A stretch of DNA of 64,000 nt from Comamonas serinivorans (GCF_002158865.1 NZ_CP021455.1:2294001-2358000); one strand, 5' to 3'. Shown: positions 17,900 to 26,814, counted from the first letter of the stretch. Translations and numbers: made by a program. The notes: generated by a model not told the origin, from the sequence alone.

Positions 17900-19033
17900 A
17901 TGTTGTTGTTGGCGATCGTGCTGGGGACGGTGTTGGCGGGCGTGGGCAGTGTCTGGGTGGCGGCCTTGCTCAGCTATGGGGCGCTGTCGCGCTACACCGC
18001 GCACATGCTGAGCCTGGCGGCGGGCGCGTTGCTGGCCACGGCCTTCATGCACCTGCTGCCGGAGGCGTTCGAGTCTGAGATCAGCGCCCAGATGCTGTTC
18101 ACCACCTTGCTCATCGGCCTGGTGTTCTTCTTCCTGCTGGACAAGGCCGAGTTGTGGCACCACGGCCATGAACACGCGCCCAGCATGCCCTCGCTGGATC
18201 AGGCCATGCAGGGCGAGCCCCAGGCCGATGCCCATGCACACGCACACGCACACGCACACGCACACGATCATGCGCGCGGACATGCCCACGCCCACGGCCA
18301 TGCGCATGGCAAGGGCCACAGCCATGGCGGCGGCGCCTGGTCCATCCTGACCGGCGACGGCGTGCATTGCTTTGGCGACGGCGTGCTCATTGCCTCGGCC
18401 TTCATGGCCGACCTGCACCTGGGTGCCGTGGCCGCGGTGGCGGTGCTTGCACACGAGGTGCCGCACCACATGGGCGACCTGGCCGTGCTGACCCAGGGCA
18501 AGCGCGACCGGCGCACCGCCTTGCTGAAGGTGTCGCTGGCCGGGGGCTTGACGGCATTGGGCGGCGTGGTGGGTTACCTGTTGGTGGACCACCTGTCGCA
18601 GTGGCTGCCGATCTTCCTGGTGCTGGCCAGCAGCAGCTTCATCTACGTGGCGCTGGCCGATCTGATCCCGCAGCTGCAAAAGCGCCTGTCGGCGCGCGAA
18701 ACCGGCGCGCAGCTGATCTGGCTGGCCATCGGCATTGGCCTGGTGACCGTGGCCAGCCATGGGTTGCACGAGCATGCCCACGGCACGCATGCGCATGGCG
18801 AGGCCGGCCATTCGCACGGCCATGACCATGACCTCGATGATGGTCACGACCACGCCAAGGAACCCGCGACGCCGGCGTCGGAGCCCGGCCACGATCGCGA
18901 GCACGCGACGGCGCCCGCCGCCTCAGCGTCTGAATCCGGCCACGACGCTGCGAATGCGGCACAAACGCCCGCGTCCGAGCCCGGTCACGACCATGATCAT
19001 GACCATGCCAAGGAGCACGGCCACAGGCACTGA
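17900..19033 (+). CDS. ZIP-family metal transporter with histidine-rich loops
   Basis: Encodes 377 residues with about eight membrane helices. ZIP proteins carry zinc or other divalent metals into the cytoplasm. Helix IV-V signatures are present as GDGVHCFGDGVLIASAF and VLAHEVPHHMGD, where the His and Glu residues bind metal. A loop at about residues 88-140 and the C-terminal 70 residues are extremely rich in His, Asp and Gly, likely for metal binding. GGAG lies about eight bases before the ATG. Part of the His loop is encoded by a hexanucleotide tandem repeat. Confidence 0.92.
   Translation: MLLLAIVLGTVLAGVGSVWVAALLSYGALSRYTAHMLSLAAGALLATAFMHLLPEAFESEISAQMLFTTLLIGLVFFFLLDKAELWHHGHEHAPSMPSLDQAMQGEPQADAHAHAHAHAHAHDHARGHAHAHGHAHGKGHSHGGGAWSILTGDGVHCFGDGVLIASAFMADLHLGAVAAVAVLAHEVPHHMGDLAVLTQGKRDRRTALLKVSLAGGLTALGGVVGYLLVDHLSQWLPIFLVLASSSFIYVALADLIPQLQKRLSARETGAQLIWLAIGIGLVTVASHGLHEHAHGTHAHGEAGHSHGHDHDLDDGHDHAKEPATPASEPGHDREHATAPAASASESGHDAANAAQTPASEPGHDHDHDHAKEHGHRH
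18235..18266 (+). repeat. hexanucleotide tandem repeat in the ZIP gene
   Basis: Five perfect units of GCACAC encode alternating His-Ala in the metal-binding loop. Slippage would change the loop length by two residues per unit without shifting the frame. Confidence 0.8.
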
Positions 19034-19053
19034 GGGGGCCAGGATGTGAGGGG

Positions 19054-19099
19054 CGTGCGCTGAGCTGCCGATCACAATGCATCGGCGAAGCAGGTGTAC
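19054..19099. repeat. 46-bp dyad element D5 (left arm decayed)
   Basis: Inner boxes CCGAT and ATCGG with an eight-base loop are perfect and the right end is TGTAC, at position 46. The left box has become CGTGC. Between convergent zip and the amidohydrolase gene, 92 bases from copy D6. Confidence 0.65.
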
Positions 19100-19190
19100 G
19101 GCCTCGAGGTGGATGTGCCCTGCACCCCGTCCTGTGCCGTGCCAGGGCATGTCGGCTGCCTCGTGCCGGGCGATATTGATGTGAGGGGCA

Positions 19191-19236
19191 GTATGACCCG
19201 GTTCCCGTTTTTTTTGCATCGAGACTGGGTGGATAC
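19191..19236. repeat. 46-bp dyad element D6 (right inner box altered)
   Basis: Left box GTATG (in GCAGTATG), right box GATAC, left inner box CCGTT; the right inner box is ATCGA. A run of eight T's covers the loop. Length is still exactly 46. Between convergent genes. Confidence 0.8.
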
Positions 19237-19410
19237 TGGATCGACCTTGGTTTGATTTGCCTGACTCTGGCGGCCTGCAGGGTTGGATGCAAGCCAGTTC
19301 AGGGGTCTGGTGCGGCATGGCCTGCCGCCACAGGCCAAGGATGGGCGGGTCGGCGATGGCGCGCCCGCCCCGAGCAGCGAGACGGGGTGCCGCCCGCTGC
19401 AGCGGCGTAC

Positions 19411-20766
19411 TCAGCGCGCCGAGGCCAGGCGCGTCAGCTGATCCAGCGCCAGCGCCGACAGGGCCTGGGCGCCCGTGGGCATGGCGGCCTCGTCGAAATC
19501 GAACAAGGGCGAGTGGTTGGGCGCGGGCGTGCGGTCCTTGGGCGGTGCGCCCAGGATGAAGAAGAAGCCCGGCACCTTCAGCTGAAAGTCCGAGAAGTCT
19601 TCCGAGCCACTGACCAGCGGGATCACCTCGGCCTTGCCACCGGTCACGGCTTGCAGCACGGGCACGGCGTGGCCCGACAGCTCGGCCGGGTTCTCGGTGG
19701 GTGGGTAGGCCACGTTGCTGAACGTGACCTGGGCCGTGGCGCCCGAGGCCGAGGCGATGGTGCTCACCATGTGGGCGATGCGCTGCTTGGCATCCGTGCG
19801 CATGTCCTGGTTGAAGGTACGCAGCGTGCCCAGCATCTCGACCTTGTCGGGGATGATGTTCTCGCGGTTGCCGCCGTTGATGGCGCCGATGGTGACGACG
19901 GCCGGGGCCTTGGTGATGTCGAGCTGGCGGCTCACCACGGTCTGCAGGCCGCTGACGATCTGGGCCGAGGCGGCAATGGGGTCGATGCCCGACCACGGTT
20001 GCGAGCCGTGGGTCTGCTTGCCCGTGACGTTGATCTTGAAGCCGTCGGCGCCGGCCATCATCGAGCCAATGCGGTAGCCGATGGCGCCGAGGGCCGGGCG
20101 CGGTGCCAGGTGCAGGCCGAAGATGGCGTCCACCTTGGGGTTGTCCAGCACGCCGTCGGCGATCATGGCCTTGGCGCCAAAGGTCTCGTGCTCGTGCTTG
20201 GGGTCTTCCGAGCGGCCTTCCTCGGCGGGCTGGAAGATGAACTTCACGGTGCCCGGAATCTCGGCCTTCATGCCGGCCAGCACCTCGGCCACGCCCATCA
20301 GGATGGCGGTGTGGCCATCGTGGCCGCAGGCGTGCATCACGGGCGAGTCCTTGCCGAAATTCTTCGCCGTGACCTTGGAGGCGAAGGGCAGGCCGGTCTG
20401 TTCCAGCACGGGCAGGGCGTCCATGTCGGCGCGCAGCGCCACCACCTTGCCGGGCTTGCCGCCGCGCAGCAGGCCGACGACGCCGGTGCCGCCCACGCCG
20501 GTGCGGACCTCCAGTCCCAGCGCGCGCAGGTGATCGGCCACGAGCTTGGCCGTGCGCACCTCCTGGCCCGACAGCTCGGGGTGCTGGTGGATGTCGCGGC
20601 GCCAGGCCACCATCTTGGGTTGTACGGCCTGAGCGCGTTGGCCCAGCTGCTGGATCTGCTCGGGGCTCAAGGCCTGGGCACTGGCCAGGCCCGGCGTCAG
20701 CGCGAGCGCGGCCGCGAGCATCACAGGCGAAAGGGAAAAGGACAAGGCGTGAGGCAAACGTGTCAT
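19411..20766 (-). CDS. exported M20-family amidohydrolase
   Basis: Encodes 451 residues. A signal peptide (residues 1-33, ending ASA) places it in the periplasm. The M20D pattern is clear: WRRDIHQHPELSGQE near the start, ALRADMDALP, HACGHDGHTA with zinc ligands, FQPAEEG with the catalytic Glu, and GSEDFS near the end. Members split N-acyl amino acids, hippurate or indole-acetyl amino acids, or are carboxypeptidases. Substrate here is open. It stands alone; start at 20766 begins the signal peptide although the frame is open further upstream. Confidence 0.92.
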   Translation of the reverse strand: MTRLPHALSFSLSPVMLAAALALTPGLASAQALSPEQIQQLGQRAQAVQPKMVAWRRDIHQHPELSGQEVRTAKLVADHLRALGLEVRTGVGGTGVVGLLRGGKPGKVVALRADMDALPVLEQTGLPFASKVTAKNFGKDSPVMHACGHDGHTAILMGVAEVLAGMKAEIPGTVKFIFQPAEEGRSEDPKHEHETFGAKAMIADGVLDNPKVDAIFGLHLAPRPALGAIGYRIGSMMAGADGFKINVTGKQTHGSQPWSGIDPIAASAQIVSGLQTVVSRQLDITKAPAVVTIGAINGGNRENIIPDKVEMLGTLRTFNQDMRTDAKQRIAHMVSTIASASGATAQVTFSNVAYPPTENPAELSGHAVPVLQAVTGGKAEVIPLVSGSEDFSDFQLKVPGFFFILGAPPKDRTPAPNHSPLFDFDEAAMPTGAQALSALALDQLTRLASAR

Positions 20767-20997
20767 GGTGTCAGGCAAAAGCAGATGAAGGCCCACCTTG
20801 CGGGGGCCTGCCGACCATAAGCAAGCTGGGCCGATGCCGCCATTCGCACAAGCCCCAGCTGTGGTCCATGGGGTGACACGCCCGGGACTCGGCCACGGTG
20901 CCAACCTGATCGACGCGTTTGCCGGCCTCAAGCTGCCGAGCAGCGGCACGGTGTCGCCCGGATCTGAAGACATGGGGCTTGAGCCTGCCCCCGGGCC

Positions 20998-22059
20998 TCA
21001 CACCCGCATGGCGTTCGGCGAGTCGATCCAGCCGCTGGCGCGGGCGAGCAGGGCCTGCGTGGTGGCGTGCAGGCGGTCGCCGATGTCCTTGGGGGCCTTG
21101 CCGGCGCAGGCGCGCGCGTGCGAGCCTTCCAGGATCAGCCCCAGCTTGAAGCAGGCCAGCACGGCATACCACTTCAGGTGCGACAGGTCGCGCGTGGTGA
21201 ACTTCGCGTAATGCTCCACCAGCTCCTGCGGGGTGGGAAAGCCGTGCCAGGGCTGCACCCGACTCGAGGCCGACACGCCGTCCCAGGTGGCCATGAGCCA
21301 GCCCACGTCAATGAGCGGATCGCCAGCCGTGCACAACTCCCAGTCGACGATGGCGGCCAGCTCGGGGCTGTCGTTGCGGTACATCACGTTGGCGATGTGG
21401 TAATCGCCGTGCATGAGGCCGGGTTGGAAGCTGGTGGGGCGATGCTCCGTCAGCCAGCCCGCAATGCCTTTCACGTCGCCCAGCGAATCGGGGCCGGGCC
21501 AGCCTGCGTACTCGCGGTAGCTGTCGAGCTGCTTGAGCCAGCGCGGCACCTGACGCTCCAGAAAGCCCTCGGTCTTGCCAAAGTCGCTCAGGCCCACAGC
21601 GGCCAGGTCCACACGCCCCAGCGCGGCTGCACCTTCGGCAATGGCCAGGCCCATGCGGTGGCGCACGGCCGGGTCGCCAGCGTGCAAGGCGGGCATGCCC
21701 ACCGAGGCGTTGAAGCCGTCTATGGGCTCCATCAGGTAGAACATGCAGCCGATCACCTCGGGGTCCAGGCAACCCGCGATCAGGCGCGGGTGCGGCACGT
21801 CGGTGTCGGCCAGCGCGCCCAGCACCCGGATCTCGCGCTGCATGATGGCGTTGCCATCCATGCGCGGGTGCAGCGGCGGGCGGCGCAGCACGTAGCCCCG
21901 GCCCGCGCGCTCAAAGCGCAGCAGCAGGTTCTGCGTGCCGCCGGTCAGCTGCAGCACGTTCTCCAGCGGGCCTTCGCCCAGGCCTTGGCGGTCCATCCAG
22001 GCCAGCAGGCGCTCGGGGTCGGCCAACTGGCGCCAGTCGAGTTCGGTGGCATTGCTCAT
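20998..22059 (-). CDS. APH-type phosphotransferase (ACAD10/11 kinase-like)
   Basis: Encodes 353 residues. The protein-kinase-like fold of the aminoglycoside phosphotransferase family is shown by LQLTGGTQNLLLRF (nucleotide loop), LMHGDYHIANVMY (catalytic Asp) and AIVDWELCTAGDPLIDVGW (metal-binding Asp). Paired with an acyl-CoA dehydrogenase it resembles the kinase half of mammalian ACAD10/11, which phosphorylates 4-hydroxy acyl-CoAs for degradation. It lies nine bases downstream of the acyl-CoA dehydrogenase gene, as the third gene of the TetR-flanked operon. Confidence 0.9.
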   Translation of the reverse strand: MSNATELDWRQLADPERLLAWMDRQGLGEGPLENVLQLTGGTQNLLLRFERAGRGYVLRRPPLHPRMDGNAIMQREIRVLGALADTDVPHPRLIAGCLDPEVIGCMFYLMEPIDGFNASVGMPALHAGDPAVRHRMGLAIAEGAAALGRVDLAAVGLSDFGKTEGFLERQVPRWLKQLDSYREYAGWPGPDSLGDVKGIAGWLTEHRPTSFQPGLMHGDYHIANVMYRNDSPELAAIVDWELCTAGDPLIDVGWLMATWDGVSASSRVQPWHGFPTPQELVEHYAKFTTRDLSHLKWYAVLACFKLGLILEGSHARACAGKAPKDIGDRLHATTQALLARASGWIDSPNAMRV

Positions 22060-22068
22060 GGTGGTCTT

Positions 22069-23361
22069 TCAGAGGGTGGCTTGCAGGTCTTCCAGCGCGT
22101 CGCCGTACAGGGCCTGGGCGTGTTCGCGGCGGCGGGGCAGGTGGTAGGACGGGAACAGGTCCGTCGTGGGCTGGTAGGCGCCCAGCACCTCGCGGGCCAC
22201 GGTCACCTTGTGGACCTCGGTCGGGCCGTCGGCCAGGCCCAGGAAGAAGGAGTCGATCACGCCCTTGGCGAACGGCATTTCGCTGGACACGCCGATGGAG
22301 CCGTGCAGGTGCAGCGCGCGCGCCGCGATGTCGTGCAGCAACTTGGGCATGGCGGCCTTCACGGCGGCGATGTCCTTGCGCACCAGCTTGTAGTCGTGGT
22401 GCTTGTCGATCAGCCAGGCGGTGCGCAGCACCAGCAGGCGGAACTGCTCCAGCTCGATCCACGAATCGGCGATCTTCTCCTGCACCATCTGCAGCTGCGA
22501 GAGGTTGCGACCCTTGGTCTCGCGCGAGATCACGCGCTCGCAGGTCATGTCGAACAGCGCCTTGGCGTGACCGATGGTGCGCATGGCGTGGTGGATGCGA
22601 CCGCCGCCCAGGCGCGTCTGTGCCACCACGAAGGCCTGGCCTTCGCCGCCCAGCAGGTGGTCGGCCGGCACGCGCACGTTGGTGTAGCGGATGTAGGCGT
22701 GCGTGGGCACGTGCTCGGCGCCAAAGCCCACGTTGCGGATGATCTCGATGCCCGGGGTGTCGGCGGGCACGATGACCATGGACTGGCGCTGGTAGGGCGA
22801 GGCTTCGGGGTTGCTGACGGCCATGACGATGAAGAAATCGGCAAAGCGCACGTTGGACGAGAACCACTTCTCGCCGTTGATCACCCACTCATCGCCATCG
22901 CGCACGGCGGTGGTGGTGAAGATCAGCGGATCGGCGCCGCCCTGGGGCTCGGTCATCGAAAAGCACGACACGATCTCGCCGTTCAGCAGCGGCTTGAGCC
23001 AGCGCTCTTTCTGCTCGGCCGTGCCGTAGTGGGCCAGGATTTCGGCGTTGCCGCTGTCTGGGGCCTGGCAGCCGAACACGATGGGCGCGAAGGCCGCGCG
23101 GCCCAGGATTTCGTTCATCAGCCCCAGCTTGACCTGGCCGTAGCCCTGGCCGCCCAGTTCGGGGCCCAGGTGGCAGGCCCACAGGCCGCGGCGCTTGACC
23201 TCGTCCTGCAGCGGGCGCACCAGCTTGATGTTGGCCGGGTTCTTCACGTCGTACGGGCTGCCCAGCACGAACTGCAGCGGCTCGACCTTGGTGCGCACGA
23301 ACTCGTCGATCCAGTCGAGTTGTGCCTGGAAGTCGGCATCGGTTTCAAAGGACCAGCTCAT
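22069..23361 (-). CDS. acyl-CoA dehydrogenase, ACAD11-like
   Basis: Encodes 430 residues, a normal length. The family motifs CFSMTEPQGGADP and INGEKWFSSN (FAD/substrate site), GGGRIHHAMRTIG and HGSIGVSSEMPFAKG are present. FAD-dependent, it introduces a 2,3 double bond in acyl-CoAs in the cytoplasm; the partner kinase suggests hydroxylated fatty acids as substrates. The catalytic base position near the end reads SSEMP. Second gene of the operon SDR, dehydrogenase, kinase; dyad D7 lies in the 109-base gap to the SDR gene. Confidence 0.93.
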   Translation of the reverse strand: MSWSFETDADFQAQLDWIDEFVRTKVEPLQFVLGSPYDVKNPANIKLVRPLQDEVKRRGLWACHLGPELGGQGYGQVKLGLMNEILGRAAFAPIVFGCQAPDSGNAEILAHYGTAEQKERWLKPLLNGEIVSCFSMTEPQGGADPLIFTTTAVRDGDEWVINGEKWFSSNVRFADFFIVMAVSNPEASPYQRQSMVIVPADTPGIEIIRNVGFGAEHVPTHAYIRYTNVRVPADHLLGGEGQAFVVAQTRLGGGRIHHAMRTIGHAKALFDMTCERVISRETKGRNLSQLQMVQEKIADSWIELEQFRLLVLRTAWLIDKHHDYKLVRKDIAAVKAAMPKLLHDIAARALHLHGSIGVSSEMPFAKGVIDSFFLGLADGPTEVHKVTVAREVLGAYQPTTDLFPSYHLPRRREHAQALYGDALEDLQATL

Positions 23362-23402
23362 GGCGTGTCTCCAGGAATGAGGGGGTGAAGGGTTGGCTTA
23401 GG

Positions 23403-23448
23403 GTATGGTGACATTGCCGTTTCATCAACAACGGGATTGGCACCATAC
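23403..23448. repeat. 46-bp dyad element D7
   Basis: Left box GTATG, right box CATAC, inner boxes CCGTT and AACGG with an eight-base loop. It lies between two genes of one operon (SDR and acyl-CoA dehydrogenase). Confidence 0.9.
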
Positions 23449-23470
23449 TCATTCAAAAATGGAGCAGTGT

Positions 23471-24241
23471 TCAGGACAGGGTCAGGCCGCCATCGACGAT
23501 GAGGGTGCGGCCCACCACATAGGCCGACAGTGGCGAGGCCAGGAACAGCGCCGCACCCGCCATGTCGGCCGGCGTGCCCAGGCGGCGCACGGGAATCTTG
23601 CGTTGCGTGGCGGCCAGGCGGTCGGGGTGGTCGGTGGTGACCTTGGTCAGCTTGGTGTCGACCAAACCCGGGGCAATGCCGTTCACGCGGATGCCGTCGC
23701 GCGCCCAGGCCTGGCCCAGCGAGGCCGTCAAGCCCACCACGCCGTGCTTGGAGGCGGAGTACGCAGGGTTGCCCATGGTGGACTTGAAGCCCGCCACCGA
23801 GCTGACCGTGATCAGCGAGCCCTGGCTGGCCGACAGCATGGCGTGGAACTTGGCGGCGCAGGCCATCATCGAGTCGAGGTTGGTGCGCACCACCACGTCG
23901 AAGCCCGGCATGGTGAATTCCTCGCGGCCGTAGCGCACCGTGCCCTGCGACAGCACCAGCACGTCCAGCTGGCTGAAGGTGGGCTGCACGGCCTCGACCG
24001 CCGCGGTGCTGGCCACGTCGACCTGGGTGTAGGTCAGGCCGGTCATGTCGGAACCCTCGGCGGCGGAGTAGTCCGCCGCGCTGGCACGCGTGCCCCAGAT
24101 GTGCACGTCCGCACCCAGCTCGCGGAAGGCGTGTGCGATGCCGTTGCCGATGCCGCTGCTGCCGCCGACAACGAGCACGGTCTTGCCGGCAAAGTTCAGC
24201 GCGTTGGCGAAGCCGCTGGGGGCGGCGTGGGGTGCAGTCAT
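23471..24241 (-). CDS. short-chain dehydrogenase/reductase
   Basis: Encodes 256 residues. The NAD(P)-binding loop is VVGGSSGIGNGIA, the catalytic Ser is in ITVSSVAG, and the Tyr-Lys pair in PAYSASKHG. Classical SDRs oxidise or reduce alcohols and ketones; here it probably handles the hydroxy- or ketoacyl intermediate of the pathway formed with the two downstream genes. First gene of the operon and divergent from the TetR gene. Confidence 0.92.
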   Translation of the reverse strand: MTAPHAAPSGFANALNFAGKTVLVVGGSSGIGNGIAHAFRELGADVHIWGTRASAADYSAAEGSDMTGLTYTQVDVASTAAVEAVQPTFSQLDVLVLSQGTVRYGREEFTMPGFDVVVRTNLDSMMACAAKFHAMLSASQGSLITVSSVAGFKSTMGNPAYSASKHGVVGLTASLGQAWARDGIRVNGIAPGLVDTKLTKVTTDHPDRLAATQRKIPVRRLGTPADMAGAALFLASPLSAYVVGRTLIVDGGLTLS

Positions 24242-24283
24242 GTCTCGCTCCGTTTCGTTCGGGTGGATTTCTCAGGTCTAATT

Positions 24284-24313
24284 GGTACATCGACCTAATT
24301 GGGTCACTGTACC
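24284..24313. promoter_or_regulatory. palindromic operator between SDR and TetR genes
   Basis: GGTACATCGACC and GGTCACTGTACC form an imperfect 12-bp inverted repeat around TAATTG, in the 83-base gap between two divergent starts. The outer GGTACA/TGTACC and inner GACC/GGTC are exact. Such dyads are the usual binding sites of TetR-family regulators encoded next door. Confidence 0.65.
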
Positions 24314-24324
24314 GATTGAATGCC

Positions 24325-25101
24325 ATGCGCGATGTCACCTCAACTACAGATTCGGACCCCGATCCACGCGGCAGCGCGCCTGCCGATGTGACAGCGGACG
24401 CGTCGGTCGGCGTGGTTCAGGGTGCGCCGACAGGTGCGTCGGCGAGTGCTTCGGCCGCCGGCTCGGGCAAGGGCTTGGAAACGCGCGAGCACCTCAAGCA
24501 GGTCGCGCTGCAGCTGTTTGCCGAGCGAGGCGTGGCGCAGGTGTCGGTGCGCGACATCCTGGCCGCCGCAGGCCAGCGCAGCGGCGGGGCCTTGCACTAC
24601 CACTTCGGGGGCAAAGAGGGCCTGCTGCGTGAGCTGATCGCCGATGCCGCGCGCCAGTTCGACGAAGCGCGGTTGCACAAGCTGGCGGCGCTCAAGCGCA
24701 AGCGCTCGCCCCCCACGCTGCGCGACGTGCTGCGGGTGCTGGCCGACCCATTCGATGGCGCGGTGCGCGAGCAACTCGTGCCCCGGGGGTATGGCGCCTT
24801 GCTGAACGCGCTGCAGGTGGAGCACTACGCCGCGTTCACGCAGGGCGTGGAAGGCCTGGACCTGGGCTACCGCGAGTGCATCGGCATGCTGCGGGCGTTG
24901 TTGCCCGCGGTGCCGCGCCAGCAGCTCAACCAGCGCATCCGCCTGATGATGCTGTTCCTGTTCAGCGCGGCCTCGGCGCGCGAGCGGGCCACCGGCCCTG
25001 CGCAGGGCGAGGCGGGCGGGTGGCAGCAGTTCTGGTCCGAGGCCGGCAGCAAGGACACCCTGCTCGACTGCCTGGAGGGCATGTTGACCGGGCCGGCGTG
25101 A
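24325..25101 (+). CDS. TetR-family repressor
   Basis: Encodes 258 residues. After about 50 disordered residues rich in Ala, Ser and Gly the TetR helix-turn-helix follows: LKQVALQLFAERGVAQVSVRDIL, then GALHYHFGGKEGLL. The all-helical ligand domain fills the rest. It probably represses itself and the divergent SDR/acyl-CoA dehydrogenase/kinase operon through the dyad at 24284-24313 and is released by an acyl-CoA or similar ligand. Start at 24325; the frame is open upstream but runs over the operator. Confidence 0.9.
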   Translation: MRDVTSTTDSDPDPRGSAPADVTADASVGVVQGAPTGASASASAAGSGKGLETREHLKQVALQLFAERGVAQVSVRDILAAAGQRSGGALHYHFGGKEGLLRELIADAARQFDEARLHKLAALKRKRSPPTLRDVLRVLADPFDGAVREQLVPRGYGALLNALQVEHYAAFTQGVEGLDLGYRECIGMLRALLPAVPRQQLNQRIRLMMLFLFSAASARERATGPAQGEAGGWQQFWSEAGSKDTLLDCLEGMLTGPA

Positions 25102-25269
25102 GCGATGCAGCCCGCAGCCGGCGCTGCCCTCGCCGCGAGCGGACGGGGCGCGTCCAGCCGCCCGCCGAGGCGCGGTAGGGCGCGGCTCCAGGCCAACTCC
25201 CCCGACGCCTCCATGATCCAAGCCTATGGTCGCCTGGCTCCGGAACTGTGCAGTTGAGTGTTGAATGCA

Positions 25270-25315
25270 GTATGCCCCTGCTGCCGTTGACATGAAAACG
25301 GCAGTGCGGTGATAC
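25270..25315. repeat. 46-bp dyad element D8 (best inner arms)
   Basis: Left box GTATG (in GCAGTATG), right box GATAC (then TGC). Inner arms extend to CTGCCGTT and AACGGCAG, an 8-bp perfect match around an eight-base loop. Between convergent tetR and methyltransferase genes. Confidence 0.92.
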
Positions 25316-25472
25316 TGCATGAATCCGACGTCGTGGCTGGATGTGGCATGCCGACGCGCCCAGTCCTCGGCCACGTTCTGTGGTGTTGATGGACAGCGAC
25401 GGACACGGATGGCTGACGCCGGTCACATCGCCGCCTGCAGGCCATGGCCGGCCACCGTGCGGCGTCGCCCGC

Positions 25473-26174
25473 TCAGGCCCGCGTGGATTCGTACAGGCTC
25501 ACGTGCCGGAATTCGTCGGGCTCGCCGAGGTCGGGCCAGGTGCAGGCGTCCAGCACGGCGGTGCGCCGGTAGCGCGCATGCCGGAAATCGCGCACGCGCG
25601 AATCGGCCACGATGACGTGATCGGCGCGGGCCACAAATGCATCGAGCAGCGGCAGGTTCTCGCGGTCGTACAGCACATCGGCCGCCAGCAGCACGTCGAC
25701 CTGCGCCGGTGCCGTGAAGAAGTCGCTGGACTCCCCCAGCGCCACGCCGTTGAGCGCGGCGTTGGCGCGGCAGGCCGCCAGCGCCAGCGGGTCCAGATCG
25801 CAGGCGATGACCTCGGCCGCGCCAGCGTGGGCTGCCGCAATGCCGGCGATGCCCGAGCCGGCCCCGAAGTCCAGCACGCGCTTGCCGCGCACCTGCTCGG
25901 GGTGGGCATGCAACCAGCGCGCCAGGGCCAGGCCGCTGGCCCAGCAAAAGCACCAGTACGGCGGCTCGTGCAGGATGCGACGCGTTTCCTCGGCATCGAA
26001 CGGGCGCTGCATGTTGGCCGGATCGATCAGCCACAGGGCCAGGTCGGACGCGGGCGTGCCACCCTGGGCGGGCAACGCCGTGGGCTGCAGGCGGGCATCG
26101 GGCAGCAGCTGGCCCAGCGCCTGCTGCAGCGCATCGGCCAGCTCGCTGGATGAGCGCGGGACGAGCACGGGCAT
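25473..26174 (-). CDS. class I SAM-dependent methyltransferase, Nnt1/PrmA-like
   Basis: Encodes 233 residues. The SAM site VLDFGAGSGIAGIAAA and the following CDLDPLALAACRAN, plus the strand VDVLLAADVLYD, match the COG3897/ETFBKMT group of protein lysine methyltransferases, which modify e.g. electron-transfer flavoprotein. The N-terminal WCFCWASGLALARWL helix is typical. I take the start at 26174 (MPVLVP); no good ribosome site is visible, so this start is uncertain. It lies 70 bases downstream of the Nudix gene, the gap being filled by dyad D9. Confidence 0.82.
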   Translation of the reverse strand: MPVLVPRSSSELADALQQALGQLLPDARLQPTALPAQGGTPASDLALWLIDPANMQRPFDAEETRRILHEPPYWCFCWASGLALARWLHAHPEQVRGKRVLDFGAGSGIAGIAAAHAGAAEVIACDLDPLALAACRANAALNGVALGESSDFFTAPAQVDVLLAADVLYDRENLPLLDAFVARADHVIVADSRVRDFRHARYRRTAVLDACTWPDLGEPDEFRHVSLYESTRA

Positions 26175-26185
26175 CAGCAGGGGGA

Positions 26186-26231
26186 GTAACGGGCGATGCG
26201 CGTCATCTGCGTGACGGGCGTGGCGGCATAC
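26186..26231. repeat. 46-bp dyad element D9 (divergent boxes)
   Basis: Left box GTAAC, right box CATAC (then TGC); inner boxes are GCGTC and GACGG, which pair at four of five positions and extend by one further A-T pair. The total is exactly 46. It fills most of the 70-base gap between the Nudix and methyltransferase genes. Confidence 0.65.
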
Positions 26232-26244
26232 TGCAAGTCGGCCT

Positions 26245-26814
26245 TCAAGCCGGCTTGCGGGGTTGGAAGCGGATGTCGAAACAGTGCACGCCAAACTGGC
26301 TGCGTTGACGCTCTTCGATGAACAGCTTCAAGGTTCGGCTCACGGTGAGGAAGGCGAGCTCGTCCCAGGGGATGTCGTCGAGCTTGAACATGCGCGCTTC
26401 CACGGTTTCAGCGCCGGGGTCGAAGTCCAGCGACGTCAGCTCGGCGAGGAAGAAGCTGTGCACCTGGCCCACCTGCGGCACGCTGATGACGGTGAACAGC
26501 GGCCCCAGCGTCAGCTGGGCGCCGGCCTCTTCATCGGTTTCGCGCCGGGCCCCTTCGGCCAGGGTTTCGCCCAGCTCCATGAAGCCGGCGGGCAGGGTCC
26601 AGAAGCCCTCGCGCGGGGCAATGGCGCGTTTGCACAGCAGCACCTGATCGCCAAAGTAGGGCACCGTGCCCACCACGTTGAGCGGGTTCACGTAATGCAC
26701 AGTGCCGCAGTTGGGGCACACGGCGCGCTCGCGTGTGTCGCCGTCGTCGGGCACGCGGTAGGTCACGGCATGGCCGCACTCGCGGCAGAACTTGATGGCG
26801 TCGCGCTGTTGCAT
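26245..26814 (-). CDS. Nudix hydrolase with N-terminal zinc ribbon
   Basis: Encodes 189 residues. A zinc ribbon (FCRECGH and VCPNCGTVHY, residues 9-45) precedes a Nudix domain whose box reads GETLAEGARRETDEEAG in the canonical GX5EX7REXXEEXG order. The layout resembles NudC-type and ADP-ribose pyrophosphatase-type enzymes, which clear nucleoside diphosphate derivatives. The C terminus is basic. A frame continues far upstream without coding sense; the start at 26814 directly precedes the ribbon. Start of a minus-strand pair with the methyltransferase gene. Confidence 0.9.
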   Translation of the reverse strand: MQQRDAIKFCRECGHAVTYRVPDDGDTRERAVCPNCGTVHYVNPLNVVGTVPYFGDQVLLCKRAIAPREGFWTLPAGFMELGETLAEGARRETDEEAGAQLTLGPLFTVISVPQVGQVHSFFLAELTSLDFDPGAETVEARMFKLDDIPWDELAFLTVSRTLKLFIEERQRSQFGVHCFDIRFQPRKPA

